From Bacteroidales bacterium UBA5515 (GTDB lineage: Bacteria; Bacteroidota; Bacteroidia; Bacteroidales; P3), in assembly GCA_002423895.1 (NCBI GenBank), contig DIOL01000025.1, positions 80,383 through 127,377 on the forward strand: a stretch of 46,995 bases of DNA, read 5' to 3'. This document shows positions 26,717-35,730 of this stretch, piece by piece. Made by a program: the position numbers and the translations under genes. Each line of letters starts with the position of its first letter. Position 1 is the stretch's first letter. Under the pieces are notes generated by a model. The model saw nothing but the letters and a program-made list of their open reading frames with translations. It did not search any database and was not told the origin of the DNA.

Positions 26717-26805
26717 GAGTTCTAAATAAGGTTTAATTTCTTCTTTATTGGATTTTAGCACTTTAATCCTTTATCAATTCAGTTCAAAACTTAGTATTTT
26801 TATTT
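26717..26805 (+). repeat. Tail shared by arrays 2 and 3, copy 2
   Basis: Aligns with 23212-23299. AATAAG begins 18 bp after the last palindrome centre, exactly as in array 2. Confidence 0.9.
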
Positions 26806-26808
26806 GTA

Positions 26809-26885
26809 ATCACTACCTTTAACTTTTCACTTTTAATTTTTCACTTCTTACCTCTTTCCTTTTACTTTTTACCTTTTAATATATT
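26809..26885 (+). other. G-free pyrimidine-rich tract
   Basis: About 77 bp with no G, made of variants of CTTTTAACTTTTCAC and CTTTTTACCTTTTAA. Low-complexity tract just before the GNAT promoter; not a reading frame. Confidence 0.7.
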
Positions 26886-26904
26886 TCGTATTTGAGAATA
26901 GTTG

Positions 26905-26912
26905 TATCTTTG
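26905..26912 (+). promoter_or_regulatory. Predicted -7 box for the GNAT gene
   Basis: TATCTTTG only 4 bp before the ATG at 26917. It excludes the upstream TTG at 26902 as start and implies an mRNA with almost no leader. Confidence 0.5.
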
Positions 26913-26916
26913 TAGT

Positions 26917-27444
26917 ATGAATTTACGTTTGAGAGCTGTTGAAATTAGTGATGCTGACTTAATTTACAAGTGGGAAAACTCCTATTCGCTTTGGGGAGTT
27001 AGTTCCACAAGGGCTCCTTTTTCTCATTATGCAATAGAACAATATGTGAAAAGTACTCAGAATGAAGATATTTATTCTGTTAAACAAATTCGTTTTATGA
27101 TTGATGTGGAAGATGATGGAGTTGTGAAGACTGTTGGTTGTGTGGATTTGTATGATTTAGATCCACAACATTCAAGGGCTGGAGTTGGAATCTTTGTTGA
27201 GGAAGGCGATTACAGAAGAAGGCATATTGCTCTTAATTCTTTGCTTTGGATTGAGAATTATGCTTTTGAAATTCTTAATCTTCACCAACTTTTTGCTCAT
27301 ATTTCACAAGATAATTCTTCAAGCATAAAACTTTTCAATAAAGCATCTTACACTCAAACTTCTGTTTTAAAAGATTGGATTAAAAAAGAAAATCAGTTCT
27401 TAGATGTTCTGGTATTTCAAAAGTTTTTAAGTTCTAATCGTTAA
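26917..27444 (+). CDS. GNAT family N-acetyltransferase (RimJ/RimL-like)
   Basis: 175-residue acetyltransferase. It begins NLRLRAVEISDADLIYKWEN, typical of the RimL/SpeG-like branch. The acetyl-CoA binding region is GVGIFVEEGDYRRRHIALNSL with the R-x-x-x-A pattern, and the C-terminal part LHQLFAHISQDNSSSIKLFNKASY is the usual end of the fold. The acceptor (protein N-terminus, antibiotic, polyamine) cannot be told. I chose the ATG at 26917 because a -7 box ends at 26912. MltG follows after 22 bp, so the two are probably in one operon. Confidence 0.85.
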   Translation: MNLRLRAVEISDADLIYKWENSYSLWGVSSTRAPFSHYAIEQYVKSTQNEDIYSVKQIRFMIDVEDDGVVKTVGCVDLYDLDPQHSRAGVGIFVEEGDYRRRHIALNSLLWIENYAFEILNLHQLFAHISQDNSSSIKLFNKASYTQTSVLKDWIKKENQFLDVLVFQKFLSSNR

Positions 27445-27466
27445 TAATTAAACTTACCTCTAATTT

Positions 27467-28489
27467 ATGAATTATTTTCAAAAGAATATTGGATGGATTA
27501 TTCCTGTTTTAATTGTTGTTACTTTTATTGTATTCTTTAGTATTTACTTCTTTAGTGCCAAGGTTGATGTGCTTGGAGACAAAACTTATATTTATGTTTA
27601 TCCAAACTCAACGAAAGAAGAAGTTATTGAAAATATTAAGAAACAGGATATAGTTTTTAATTCTTTTGTTTTTAAAGCATATTCTGTCCTACTAAATTAT
27701 GATAGAGCACATACTGGACGCTATGAAATTAAAAATGGGATGAGTGTTGGGCGAATGGTTAATATGCTTGCTAAGGGAAGACAAACTCCTTTAAGACTTG
27801 TTATTGGTAAGTCGAGAACTAAGGATGAATTTGCAGCAAAGATTGATCCAGAATTGGCTTTTTCTAAAGAGCAACTTATGACAAAGCTTAATGATAATGC
27901 TTTTCTTAAACAATTTGGATTAGACTCCTCAACTTCTTTAACCCTGTTTATTCCCAACACTTATGAAGTTTATTGGGATATAAGCGTTGAAGATTTTTTC
28001 AAAAGGATGAATAAAGAGCAGTATATTTTTTGGAATAAGCGTCTTGCTAAACTTAATCAGACTGGATTTAATAAAATTCAAGTTTTGACAATTGCAAGCA
28101 TTGTGGAGGAGGAAACTAATCAAGATGCAGAGAAACCAATTATTGCTGGAGTTTATATTAACAGGTTAAAAATAAATATGCCACTTCAAGCTGACCCAAC
28201 AATAAAGTATGCATTAAATGATTTTACAATAAAGAGAATTACAGGAAATATGCTTGGTGTTGATTCTCCTTTTAACACTTATAGAAATGCAGGACTTCCA
28301 CCCTATCCAATTTGTATTCCAAGTATAAGTTCAATTGATGCTGTTCTCAATTATTCAAAGCATAACTACCTTTTCTTTTGTGCTAAAGAAGACTTTTCAG
28401 GCAATCATAACTTTACTGCTGACATTAATGAGCATTACGCCAATGCAAGGAAATATCAAAAAGCTTTAGATGAAATTGATATATATTAG
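27467..28489 (+). CDS. mltG: Endolytic murein transglycosylase MltG
   Basis: Inner-membrane lytic transglycosylase that cuts nascent peptidoglycan and so terminates glycan strands. One membrane segment (about 9-30), a LysM-like region (YIYVYPNSTKEEVIENI), then the YceG/MltG catalytic domain with ASIVEEET (Glu at 214-216), LQADPTIKYAL, SPFNTYRNAGLPPYPI and the final HNFTADINEHYANARKYQKAL. All expected motifs are intact and the 340 residues fit. It follows the GNAT gene by 22 bp and is convergent with the DUF1801 gene. Confidence 0.95.
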   Translation: MNYFQKNIGWIIPVLIVVTFIVFFSIYFFSAKVDVLGDKTYIYVYPNSTKEEVIENIKKQDIVFNSFVFKAYSVLLNYDRAHTGRYEIKNGMSVGRMVNMLAKGRQTPLRLVIGKSRTKDEFAAKIDPELAFSKEQLMTKLNDNAFLKQFGLDSSTSLTLFIPNTYEVYWDISVEDFFKRMNKEQYIFWNKRLAKLNQTGFNKIQVLTIASIVEEETNQDAEKPIIAGVYINRLKINMPLQADPTIKYALNDFTIKRITGNMLGVDSPFNTYRNAGLPPYPICIPSISSIDAVLNYSKHNYLFFCAKEDFSGNHNFTADINEHYANARKYQKALDEIDIY

Positions 28490-28548
28490 TTTTGTTGTTA
28501 TTAACCTTAATCAATCTTGACTAAGAAATCAGAGAAAAAAGCAACAAC

Positions 28549-28971
28549 CTAAAAAGAGTAATCCTTTAGAGAAAGAAGAATTATTTGGCTAAGAATATCA
28601 ATATTTATATCGCTTAATCTTTTAATATAAACACAGCCTTTACCCAATTTCACTTTGCCCAATTGGTCAATTAAACTTTGAGCCTCATTTCCATACATCA
28701 TCATGCTAAAGTAAAGTGATATATTGTTTTTTCTTGGAGCAAAACCAACCTTGAACCATTCAACACTGCGTTTTGAAGGTGAAGTAATTACATATTTCTT
28801 AAACCCAATAATACTGTCTCCCCACATTTTCCCTTCCTCCTTAGCAAGTTGGAGCATAAGATTATAAATAGCAATAGAATCCTTTTTCTGTTGCTCATCT
28901 TCCAAACTATTAAGATACTCCATAACAGAAGCTTCATTCTCTTTAGTTTTTATTTCTGCAAGTTTTGCCAT
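28549..28971 (-). CDS. DUF1801 (YdhG-like) protein
   Basis: 140-residue small cytosolic protein of the DUF1801 family: DSIAIYNLMLQLAKEEGKMWGDSIIGFKKYV, then WFKVGFAPRKNNISLYF and LGKVKLGKGCVYIKRLSDI. The fold is related to YdhG and iron-chaperone frataxin-like proteins, but no role is established. It stands alone on the minus strand between convergent mltG and the hldE-type gene. Confidence 0.85.
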   Translation of the reverse strand: MAKLAEIKTKENEASVMEYLNSLEDEQQKKDSIAIYNLMLQLAKEEGKMWGDSIIGFKKYVITSPSKRSVEWFKVGFAPRKNNISLYFSMMMYGNEAQSLIDQLGKVKLGKGCVYIKRLSDINIDILSQIILLSLKDYSF

Positions 28972-29049
28972 AAAATTAGTGTTTTGAAATTATCTTTTTA
29001 TTTCTATTTTGCAGCAAAAATAGAGAATTTTGGGAATAAAAAAGAAATA

Positions 29050-29544
29050 TTAGTTTGCGTTTTTGATTTTTCTTTCAATATTGCTTGTTGAATAACCATC
29101 TAAGAATTCAATTGTAATCACATTCCCTCCTCTTGCACTTACAATATCATAACCTACAATATCTTCTTTCTTATAGTCAGCTCCCTTAACCAAAATATCT
29201 GGTTGAATTCCTTTAATCAGGGAATATGGAGTTGAGTCAGAGAAAAGGACAATGGCATCAACAAATTGCATAGCAGCTAAAATAATAGCTCTTGATTGTT
29301 CATCTTGAATTGGGCGAGTATTTCCTTTAATGTTTCTAACAGACAGGTCGGTGTTAAGTCCAATAATAAGTTTATCGCCTAAGTCTTTGGCTTTTGAGAG
29401 ATAGTCAATATGTCCTCTATGAATTATATCAAAACAGCCATTTGTGAAAACTATCTTTTTGTTTTCATCTCTCCATTTTGACACTTCTTGTTTTATATCT
29501 TCAATGGAGAATATCTTATTATTAATCTTTTCTATCTCTTTCAT
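29050..29544 (-). CDS. D-glycero-beta-D-manno-heptose 1-phosphate adenylyltransferase
   Basis: Nucleotidyltransferase corresponding to the C-terminal domain of HldE (RfaE2), which makes ADP-heptose for lipopolysaccharide core. FTNGCFDIIHRGHIDYL carries the HxGH motif; GLNTDLSVRNIKGNTRPI and DILVKGADYKKEDIVGYD are typical of the family. I use the ATG at 29544 (164 residues); the frame continues to a TTG at 29574. The start overlaps the preceding UPF0104-like gene by 23 bp, implying translational coupling. The kinase domain (HldE N-terminal) is not in the window. Confidence 0.9.
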   Translation of the reverse strand: MKEIEKINNKIFSIEDIKQEVSKWRDENKKIVFTNGCFDIIHRGHIDYLSKAKDLGDKLIIGLNTDLSVRNIKGNTRPIQDEQSRAIILAAMQFVDAIVLFSDSTPYSLIKGIQPDILVKGADYKKEDIVGYDIVSARGGNVITIEFLDGYSTSNIERKIKNAN

Positions 29545-30517
29545 TTTCTTTTTTGTCTTTTGAGAAATACACAAAACCAGTTAATCCAAAAATTAGTATT
29601 CCTATTTGAGAAACTATCCAAAGTAACCATCCAGCAGCATAGCCAACTGGACGAGAAATTGCATACATAAGTAATGTTTCCGCAATTATGGCTGGGAATA
29701 ATCCTATTCCTCCTGGTGTTACAGCTGGTCCAATGGCTCCTAACATAGTTGCAACAAATGCAATTTTAAAAGCAAGATGAGATGTTTGATCAAAGCAAAG
29801 GAAAATTACATAAGTTCCAAGTATCCATAGAAACCATATAAAAAGCGAATTGAAAATAAAAAGCCAAGGATTCTTAAGCTTAAAGATAGATTTTATTCCT
29901 TCCATAAATCCAGATAGAAATTCTATTATCTTCTTATAGAATTTCATTTGTTTTAATTTCTTTCTAAAGATGAAAAGAATAGAACAAAGAATAATGATAG
30001 CTATAAATCCATAAATAAGAAAAACCTTAAGGGAAGAAAAGTTGATAATATTATTGAAATTGTTGTAGATGTAATCCTTTATATAGTTAAACTCTATCAT
30101 TAGAGCTATAAAAAAGAATAATGCAAAGCATATTGTATCAACTGTTCTTTCAACAATTACCGTTCCAACAGTTTTCTCAAAAGGAATTTTTTGATTTTTA
30201 CCCAATAGTCCACAACGAACAATTTCTCCTAAACGAGGTACTGCCAAATTAGTCAGATAACCAGACATAACAGCTAAGAATGTAGGCATTAGTTTAGGAT
30301 TATAGCCCATTGGTCTGATAAGTTGTTGCCAGCGAAAGGCTCTAATAACTGCACTAAAAACATTTACTAATAATGCAACAAAGAACCAAAAGTAATTGGC
30401 ATGAGTGAAAGATTCAAATAATTGTTTTATTTCTTCATGTGACAGTTTTGATATAAACCACCAAATAAAACCTAAACCAATTAAGAGAAAGATTATTAGT
30501 CTTAATGTCTTTTTCAT
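29522..30517 (-). CDS. UPF0104/LPG synthase-like membrane protein
   Basis: 331-residue membrane protein of the lysylphosphatidylglycerol synthase TM-region-like family (formerly UPF0104). About eight hydrophobic segments; family patterns include AFRWQQLIRPMGYNPKLMPTFLAVMSGYLTNLAVPRLGEIVRC and AIGPAVTPGGIGLFPAIIAE. No catalytic aminoacyl-transferase domain is present; such proteins are thought to be lipid flippases or glycosyl-lipid enzymes, but the activity here is unknown. It lies 67 bp after panD and overlaps the heptose adenylyltransferase gene, which suggests an envelope role. Confidence 0.85.
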   Translation of the reverse strand: MKKTLRLIIFLLIGLGFIWWFISKLSHEEIKQLFESFTHANYFWFFVALLVNVFSAVIRAFRWQQLIRPMGYNPKLMPTFLAVMSGYLTNLAVPRLGEIVRCGLLGKNQKIPFEKTVGTVIVERTVDTICFALFFFIALMIEFNYIKDYIYNNFNNIINFSSLKVFLIYGFIAIIILCSILFIFRKKLKQMKFYKKIIEFLSGFMEGIKSIFKLKNPWLFIFNSLFIWFLWILGTYVIFLCFDQTSHLAFKIAFVATMLGAIGPAVTPGGIGLFPAIIAETLLMYAISRPVGYAAGWLLWIVSQIGILIFGLTGFVYFSKDKKENERDRKD

Positions 30518-30584
30518 ATACTATTTAAAACTAATAATCATATTTCTTCAACTTAACAGTTAATCCAATAAAGAGTTTATTCTC

Positions 30585-30929
30585 TTAAGATAGTTTATTC
30601 TCTTGAGGGAAAACAACTATTGGTTTATGGGTTTTTGCTTCTTCAAAATCCATTGAAGCATAAGAAACAATTATTACCAAGTCTCCTAATTGAACTTTTC
30701 TTGCTGCTGCTCCATTAATTCCAATTTCTCCAGAACCTCTTTCTCCTTTAATAACATAAGTGTCAAAACGCTCTCCGTTATTAATATCAAATATATATAC
30801 CCTTTCGTTTTCAATCAAATTAGCAGCATCCATCAAATCTTCATCAATAGTTATGCTTCCAATATAGTGAAGATTCGCACGAGTCACTACTGCACGATGT
30901 ATCTTCGACTTTAAAACTTCAATATTCAT
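30585..30929 (-). CDS. panD: Aspartate 1-decarboxylase
   Basis: Makes beta-alanine from L-aspartate for pantothenate and coenzyme A. The 114-residue proenzyme cuts itself between G24 and S25 (YIGSITID) to give the pyruvoyl cofactor at Ser25; K9 and the Tyr in SKIHRAVVTRANLHYIGS are conserved. RVYIFDINNGERFDTYVIKGERGSGEIGINGAAA completes the signature. The ATG lies 15 bp after the DUF2723 gene, so it is probably co-transcribed with it. It is the only pantothenate gene in the window. Confidence 0.97.
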   Translation of the reverse strand: MNIEVLKSKIHRAVVTRANLHYIGSITIDEDLMDAANLIENERVYIFDINNGERFDTYVIKGERGSGEIGINGAAARKVQLGDLVIIVSYASMDFEEAKTHKPIVVFPQENKLS

Positions 30930-30944
30930 TAATTATTTTTTTCT

Positions 30945-33900
30945 TTATAAATTCACACCTGGTACTGCAACATTTGGTTGCCCTTGTTGTTGAGTTTGCA
31001 TTTGAGCTTGTTGCTGACGTGCATACTCTTCAATAACTTTTTTGAAAGTTTGATTAGACATAATTTTATCTTCTACAGCTTTTAACTGGAAGTTCATAGA
31101 ATTGGAATAAATAAACATTAATAATTCAGCTCCACGACTAAATAATTCCTCAGATTGTGTTTGTAATATTTTTTCTAAAGGAACTAAAATTTCGAGGAAT
31201 TGAGTATTTGCTGCTTCTTTATTTCCTGCACGTGCAATTTGTGCAGCAGAATTAACCTTTGAAATTAAATCATTATAATCCTTTTGCATTTCTTGAAGTC
31301 CTAAGAATGATTGGATTTCAGGAATTGATTTGATTTTATTTAATACATTTGTAAGGTTATATGTTTCTGCCAAAGAATAAGCCATTGCAAGATATTGTAA
31401 AGCTTCATTTTTAACTGATGCTACATTTCTTGCTTTAGAGCCTGTAAATCGATTATAATATTTAATATCGTTAATGTATAAATCAACAATTTGATTAAAC
31501 ATATCTTCTCCTTTTTTCATTTGTCCATTTGCACAGTATTGTTCTGCAAACTGTAAATCATATCTGTCAAAATAAATTTTTGATGAAGGGAATTCTTGAA
31601 GTGCTTTATCCAATATTTTTATTGCTTTATCCTTTTGTCCTCTTGCAGAATAATTTCTTGCAATAAACATATGTTGTTGACGCATGTTTCTTGAATTATT
31701 TATTGTTACTGCATCTTCCAAATATGTTTTCGGATCTTTAATTCCTCCCCATTGGAACTTATTTAAGAATAGATTATTGGTTTTTTCTAATGCAATATTT
31801 CCAGATTGAGGTTTAGGAGTTATTCTATATACCAAACCTTCTTGTTGAACATATTCATTAATGTTTGGAATTAATTTTGTAAAATATGAAGGACTCATAG
31901 TATAGATTGGACGTTTGAAAGCATTTGTTGCCAAAATATCCAAAAGCATCAAATCATTACGAGCAATTTGTCTCCCTTGTTTTGAATCAACAGGTATAGA
32001 GAAAGTCATAGTATCTTTATCAGTTGAAATTCTGAAATTATTATATAGAAGAACCTTTACTGAATCTCCACTTTGAATGAACATTGTTGTATTAGGATCA
32101 GTAGTAAAGCTTTTTAAAGCATCTCTAAGTTCAACAGTTTGATCAGTACTTGGATAAACTAATGAAGCATTTAGTCCCATTCTATAATATTCTTTTGGTA
32201 AAGTAAAAGGTAATTTCTCAGAATCATAAAGCTTATTATAAAGTTGTTCTACATACCAATGCATTCCAGAAAGAGTAAAATTAAGTATTCTAACATCAGG
32301 ACGTACTCCTTCAACTTCTTGTATGTACCAAAGAGGGAAAGTATCATTATCTCCAAATGTTATTAAAATAGCATCTTTCTCACAACTTTCTAAATAGTTT
32401 CTTGCAAATTCTCTTGCCATATATCTTCCACTTCTGTCGTGGTCATCCCATTCTTGAAATGCCATTAACACTGGAACTGCAACAAGACATATTACTGAAA
32501 TAGAAATTGCTTTAATGTTTTCAGGTAATTTTACTTTTTTTAACCAATCATATAATCCATAAACTCCCAAACCAATCCAAATTGCAAAAGCATAGAATGA
32601 ACCTGCATAAGCATAATCTCTTTCTCTTGGTTGAGTTGGATGTTGATTTAGATAAAGAACAATTGCCAATCCTGTCATAAAGAATAATAGAAATACAACA
32701 AAAGCATCTTTCTTGTCTTTCTTGAATTGATATATTAGTCCTGCAATACCTAATAATAATGGTAAGAAGAATAAAGTATTTCTACCAGGATTATTTGCCA
32801 TTTCTTTAGGCAAATTGCTTTGAGGTCCAAGACGCATTTCATCAATAAACTTTATTCCAGAAATCCAGTTACCATTTATAAGGTCTTTTGTTCCATTAGA
32901 TTCAGGATCAATATTAGAATGATTTACTCCAAAACTTTGAATATCGTTTTGTCTTCCTGCAAAGTTCCACATAAAATATCTCCAATACATATGATTGACT
33001 TGATAGCGGAAGAAGTAACGAAGATTTTCTGCAAAGGTAGGTTTTCTATCTCCGTTTATACCTGCCCAATACTTATAAAATACAATATGTTTTTCTTCTT
33101 GAGCAGAATACATTCTTGGAAAAACAGTATTATCTTCTGGAGCATAAGTATATTCTATACCTGCACTTTCTTTAATGTATTTTTTACTTGCTTTATCTTT
33201 AGTATATTTTGAAGTAGTTTTAGATCCATTTGGTTGTGCTGTATAATATGTACCATAAAATACAGGTGTAGAACCATATTGTTCTCGATTAAGGTAAGTT
33301 AAAAGTGCAACTGCATCTTTAGGAGCATTTTCATTAATTGGAGTATTGGAATTTGCACGAATAACTAAAATAAAGAATGTTGAATATCCAATTAAAAGGA
33401 AAAGGAATGAAAGAATAATTGTGTTAAGTAGAGGTTTAACTTTATCTCTTGTATATTTTAATCCCCATACAATTAGTCCAATCAAAAGTGCAAAATAGAT
33501 TATTGTTCCTGAATTGAAAGGTAATCCAATTGAATTAACAAAGAATATTTCAAATTTACCTGCTAAAGAAACAATCATTGGTACAATAAAATAAAGTATT
33601 ATTGCTACCATAAATACTGATAAAATTCCTGCCCAAATAAATCCTTTCTTTGTTGTGTTTGGATATTTCTTAAAATAGAATACATAAGCCATTGCTGGAA
33701 TAGCAAGTAAGTTTAGCAAATGGACTCCAATTGAAATACCAATAAGGAATGTTATTAAAATAATCCAACGCAAATTATGTTTATCATCTGCCTGACTTTC
33801 CCATTTTAAAATAACCCAAAAAACTAATGCAGTGAAGAAAGAACTCATTGCATAAACTTCACCTTCAACTGCTGAATACCAAAAAGTATCTGAAAAAGCA

Positions 33901-34292
33901 TAAGCTAAAGCTCCAACAACACCACTTCCAAAGATAGCAATCATTTGAGAAGTTGTAATTTCTTGAGTTTTTGCAATAAGCTTCTTTGCAAGCATTGTAA
34001 TTGTCCAAAATAGCATAAGAATAGTTAATCCACTACAAATTGCACTCAATGCATTAACCATATAAGCTACCTTTGTAACATCCCCACCAGCAAAAAGAGA
34101 GAATATTCTACCAAAAAGCTGGAATGTTGGTGCTCCAGGAGGGTGACCTACTTGAAATTTGTAAGCTGTTGCAATATATTCTCCACAATCCCACCATGAA
34201 GCAGAAGGTTCAGCAGTAACCAAATAAACTACACTTGCAATAAGGAAGACTACCCAGCCTAAGACATTATTAATTAAAGAATACTTTTTCAT
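30945..34292 (-). CDS. DUF2723 membrane glycosyltransferase-like protein
   Basis: 1115-residue membrane protein. The N-terminal part (about 1-600) is the DUF2723 domain with about 12-14 membrane segments and the signature WWDCGEYIATAYKFQVGHPP. The family is related to GT-C O-mannosyltransferases and to TMEM260; a protein glycosylation role is plausible but not proven here. The C-terminal part (about 600-1100) is soluble, with a nucleotide-sugar-free region (ILITFGDNDTFPLWYIQEVEG) and TPR-like helices ending in a Gln-rich tail. It sits 51 bp after arcA and 15 bp before panD, in a long minus-strand series. Confidence 0.9.
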   Translation of the reverse strand: MKKYSLINNVLGWVVFLIASVVYLVTAEPSASWWDCGEYIATAYKFQVGHPPGAPTFQLFGRIFSLFAGGDVTKVAYMVNALSAICSGLTILMLFWTITMLAKKLIAKTQEITTSQMIAIFGSGVVGALAYAFSDTFWYSAVEGEVYAMSSFFTALVFWVILKWESQADDKHNLRWIILITFLIGISIGVHLLNLLAIPAMAYVFYFKKYPNTTKKGFIWAGILSVFMVAIILYFIVPMIVSLAGKFEIFFVNSIGLPFNSGTIIYFALLIGLIVWGLKYTRDKVKPLLNTIILSFLFLLIGYSTFFILVIRANSNTPINENAPKDAVALLTYLNREQYGSTPVFYGTYYTAQPNGSKTTSKYTKDKASKKYIKESAGIEYTYAPEDNTVFPRMYSAQEEKHIVFYKYWAGINGDRKPTFAENLRYFFRYQVNHMYWRYFMWNFAGRQNDIQSFGVNHSNIDPESNGTKDLINGNWISGIKFIDEMRLGPQSNLPKEMANNPGRNTLFFLPLLLGIAGLIYQFKKDKKDAFVVFLLFFMTGLAIVLYLNQHPTQPRERDYAYAGSFYAFAIWIGLGVYGLYDWLKKVKLPENIKAISISVICLVAVPVLMAFQEWDDHDRSGRYMAREFARNYLESCEKDAILITFGDNDTFPLWYIQEVEGVRPDVRILNFTLSGMHWYVEQLYNKLYDSEKLPFTLPKEYYRMGLNASLVYPSTDQTVELRDALKSFTTDPNTTMFIQSGDSVKVLLYNNFRISTDKDTMTFSIPVDSKQGRQIARNDLMLLDILATNAFKRPIYTMSPSYFTKLIPNINEYVQQEGLVYRITPKPQSGNIALEKTNNLFLNKFQWGGIKDPKTYLEDAVTINNSRNMRQQHMFIARNYSARGQKDKAIKILDKALQEFPSSKIYFDRYDLQFAEQYCANGQMKKGEDMFNQIVDLYINDIKYYNRFTGSKARNVASVKNEALQYLAMAYSLAETYNLTNVLNKIKSIPEIQSFLGLQEMQKDYNDLISKVNSAAQIARAGNKEAANTQFLEILVPLEKILQTQSEELFSRGAELLMFIYSNSMNFQLKAVEDKIMSNQTFKKVIEEYARQQQAQMQTQQQGQPNVAVPGVNL

Positions 34293-34342
34293 CTATTCTA
34301 CTTTTAAATATATAATTAATTTCTTTATTTTATGTTTCAATT

Positions 34343-35533
34343 CTACCAATTAACTTTTGAACGTTTGATTGGCATAGTCATACATCTTGCTCCTCCTCCT
34401 CCTCGAGGTAATTCTGCAGCATCAATTGTAACAACAAAACGATTATAATCATTCATATTAATTTTGTCATTACATATATCTTCTGCATTAAGAACTGCAA
34501 AACCAGCTTTATTTAACGTATTAATTGTATTTGTGTTTCTTGAATAGCCAATTATTTTTCCTTCTCCCATACAGAAGAAATTTGCACCAGAATGCCATTG
34601 CTCTCTGTCTTGATATAATTTATTATCTCCTCCACAGCTAATTGGTTCAAGGTTAAATCCCAAATCCTTCAAACCTTTCATAAAATTAGGTTTTTCGTGA
34701 TAGGTAACTTTTCCATTGTCAATTTCTATATGCGTCACTTCAAAACCTTCTTCATTCTTAGCAATTAAAGGCTCATATACCATACATTTATCCTTATCTA
34801 AGAATGTAAATACCATATCTAAATGAATAAATGACTCTGGAGAATGAGGAAGATTTTGAACTAAGATATTGAATTTAGGTTTGATTTTGGAATAATGCTC
34901 AACTAAATAATCTATTCCTTTTTTATTGCTTCTCATTCCATGACCTAAAAGAAGAGTGTTTTCATTAGCAATTAAAATATCTCCTCCTTCTGTGTTTGCT
35001 TTTGGAGAATAGTTACTTGGACTGAAAGTTTCTGTCTTAAAATAATATTCAAAAATATAATCCATAATAATGCTTTCTCTGACTCTTACATCAAACTGCA
35101 TAGAATGAATTAAAACCTTGTCATATATTGTTGAAGAAGCGTCTCGAGTAAAGAAAAAATTATATAAAGGAGAAAGTTCATCTTTCCATCCTTCAACAAG
35201 TACTCTTGCTAATTCTTTTGATTCTAAACTAAGGAGTTCTTCTGCTAAATGGTTCTTTTCTTCCCTTTCTAAAATCTCATTAACCAACTTGATTTTTACA
35301 TTTTGGTCTTTAAGAATCTCTGTAAGAAGATCCATTATTTGATAAGTCTTAGTCCATTTAGATAACACTTTTTCAAAATAAAAGTATTCTTTTTTTGCTA
35401 TGTTAAGGTTTAAAAGGTCACTATACAAACATTCTTCAATTGTATTAGGTACCATTTTTTCAATTTCAATTCCGGGTTGATGAAGTATAACCCCCTCTAA
35501 ATGTCCAATTTCTGAGCTAACGTCAATCGTCAT
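34343..35533 (-). CDS. arcA: Arginine deiminase
   Basis: Hydrolyses arginine to citrulline and ammonia, first step of the arginine deiminase route that yields ATP in fermenting cells. The 396 residues include FTRDAS, NTEGGDILI, FIHLDMVFT and the C-terminal GGGARCMTMPI, in which C384 is the catalytic nucleophile; Asp, Glu and His of the active site (EGGD, HLDMV) are present. No ornithine carbamoyltransferase (arcB), carbamate kinase (arcC) or antiporter (arcD) gene is adjacent, so partners must lie elsewhere. It has a TATATTTG -7 candidate about 65 bp upstream. Confidence 0.95.
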   Translation of the reverse strand: MTIDVSSEIGHLEGVILHQPGIEIEKMVPNTIEECLYSDLLNLNIAKKEYFYFEKVLSKWTKTYQIMDLLTEILKDQNVKIKLVNEILEREEKNHLAEELLSLESKELARVLVEGWKDELSPLYNFFFTRDASSTIYDKVLIHSMQFDVRVRESIIMDYIFEYYFKTETFSPSNYSPKANTEGGDILIANENTLLLGHGMRSNKKGIDYLVEHYSKIKPKFNILVQNLPHSPESFIHLDMVFTFLDKDKCMVYEPLIAKNEEGFEVTHIEIDNGKVTYHEKPNFMKGLKDLGFNLEPISCGGDNKLYQDREQWHSGANFFCMGEGKIIGYSRNTNTINTLNKAGFAVLNAEDICNDKINMNDYNRFVVTIDAAELPRGGGGARCMTMPIKRSKVNW

Positions 35534-35730
35534 AAATAAAAGTATTCGTTCAACATAACCCTAAATTTTATTAATTATAGGGCATTTGTAAGGTGCAAAT
35601 ATAGGAAATTTCTTTTACCTAAGTATAATATTCTCTAATGAGAAAGAAAAAATAAATAAGCATCAACTAATATATTAGTTTTCGTCATATAATATACTTA
35701 AGCGTTAAAAAGGAAAGGATCCAAAATAAT

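Larger units (their letters stand above)
26292..26916. other. Intergenic region with array 3 and a G-free tract
   Basis: About 620 bp between divergent genes. It holds AT-rich sequence (26292-26610) in which I see no gene, palindrome array 3 (26611-26715), the tail (26717-26805), a G-free pyrimidine-rich tract (26809-26885), and a -7 box for the GNAT gene. Confidence 0.8.

Noticed and set aside
35665..35680. Further palindrome array upstream of arcA
   Set aside because: AACTAATATATTAGTT is a single 16-bp AT palindrome without neighbours at 22 bp and without the TGCCA core.
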